A stretch of DNA of 6,028 nt from Gallionellaceae bacterium (lineage in GTDB: Bacteria > Pseudomonadota > Gammaproteobacteria > Burkholderiales > Gallionellaceae): assembly GCA_030690855.1 (NCBI GenBank), contig JAUYFR010000050.1:1-6028 (forward strand), in the 5' to 3' direction. The position numbers and the translations under genes are program-made. Each line of letters begins with the position of its first letter. The first letter of the stretch is position 1. Of this stretch, positions 5,612-6,028 are shown piece after piece. The notes beneath the pieces were generated by a model. It did not search any database. It was not told where the DNA came from and worked only from the letters and a program-made list of their open reading frames with translations.

Positions 5612-6028
5612 ATGAAGTTACAGCACGCACTACTATTTTCGAGTTTTGTATTCCTGTCCGCATGTAGCGGAACAAAACCTATTTCCACCTCATCGATCAC
5701 TCCTTCAAACAACCACCTTCACTCAACCGATGGATCAAGCCCCCTCAATAGCGGCGAGATCCCCCAAGCCAGCATGCGCGCAGTAACTCTGCCACCACCG
5801 AAGCCAAGCACCAAGGTCGAGACATATAGCGTTGTTGTAACAAATGTACCTGCACAGGAAATTTTATTTGCGCTCGCGCGCGATGCGAAGATCAATGTGG
5901 ACATCAATCCTGGCTTGCAAGGCAATGTCACCATCAATGCTATTGACCAGACACTGCCGCAAATTCTTGATCGCATCGCTAAACAAGTCGATATGCGCTA
6001 CGAGATCAACAATGGCATTCTCACGGTG
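5612..6028 (+). CDS. mshL: MshL-type secretin lipoprotein of MSHA/type IV pilus biogenesis (3' end missing)
   Basis: MshL is the outer-membrane secretin through which an MSHA-type pilus passes. The 139 codons seen are the N-terminal part; secretins of this type are usually over 500 residues, so the pore domain lies beyond the window. Residues 1-17 form a lipoprotein signal peptide with the lipobox Leu-Ser-Ala-Cys (Cys18 lipidated). A flexible Ser/Thr/Pro/Asn-rich linker runs to about 67. Residues about 70-139 match the STN/secretin N-terminal domain typical of MshL: 'VPAQEILFALARDAKINVDI' (79-98) and 'GNVTINAIDQTLPQILDRIA' (104-123). AAGGGT four bases upstream supports ATG 5612. The neighbouring ExeA-like ATPase fits: mshL and mshM are adjacent in known MSHA loci, though there mshM follows mshL, whereas here the ATPase precedes it. 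PilQ or a type II secretion GspD are less likely because of the lipobox and the short N-terminal region. Confidence 0.88.
   Translation, partial: MKLQHALLFSSFVFLSACSGTKPISTSSITPSNNHLHSTDGSSPLNSGEIPQASMRAVTLPPPKPSTKVETYSVVVTNVPAQEILFALARDAKINVDINPGLQGNVTINAIDQTLPQILDRIAKQVDMRYEINNGILTV

Noticed and set aside
5413..5976. Minus-strand frames across the ATPase-secretin junction
   Set aside because: They overlap the clear lipoprotein signal and STN domain of the secretin and resemble no family.

Overview
The window looks like chromosomal DNA of a Gram-negative proteobacterium, most likely a betaproteobacterium. The reasons are an Mla outer-membrane lipid transport operon, an MSHA-type pilus secretin, and a sigma-54-type response regulator whose receiver resembles those found near exopolysaccharide/PEP-CTERM loci. 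The lineage is inferred from family resemblance and moderate base composition, not from any marker gene. No tRNA, rRNA, CRISPR array, insertion sequence or phage gene was seen.

Left half, minus strand (about 2440 down to 1): mlaF, mlaE, mlaD and mlaC in the canonical order, tightly packed and running off the window inside mlaC. They encode the ATPase, the permease, the membrane-anchored MCE lipid-binding ring subunit and the periplasmic shuttle that move phospholipids between the inner and outer membranes. mlaB, mlaA and the rest of mlaC are not in view. The mlaF reading frame is open back to 2518, but the ribosome-binding site, family length and a candidate promoter all favour a GTG start at 2440.

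Divergent control region (about 2441-2576): this short stretch must serve both directions. It holds a candidate sigma-70 promoter for each strand, and a cluster of CCATTGA elements (three direct copies, one of them paired with an inverted copy). The inverted pair lies inside the spacer of the candidate rightward promoter, and two copies lie over the start of the regulator gene.

Right half, plus strand (2577 to the end): an NtrC-family response regulator (receiver, AAA+, Fis-type HTH) with a TTG start; an ExeA/MshM-type AAA+ ATPase with a single transmembrane segment and a C-terminal SPOR-like domain; a doubtful 35-codon ORF; and the 5' part of an MshL-type secretin lipoprotein gene. The ATPase and secretin are expected to work together, the first engaging the cell wall and the second forming the outer-membrane pore of a type IV (MSHA-like) pilus or related secretion machine. 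The regulator is a good candidate for controlling this locus or pilus-related genes elsewhere. Its partner kinase and the remaining pilus genes are not in the window.

Nothing here demands a wholly new system. The most interesting parts are the regulator plus SPOR-fused ATPase at the head of the secretin locus, the CCATTGA cluster, and the small ORF before mshL.
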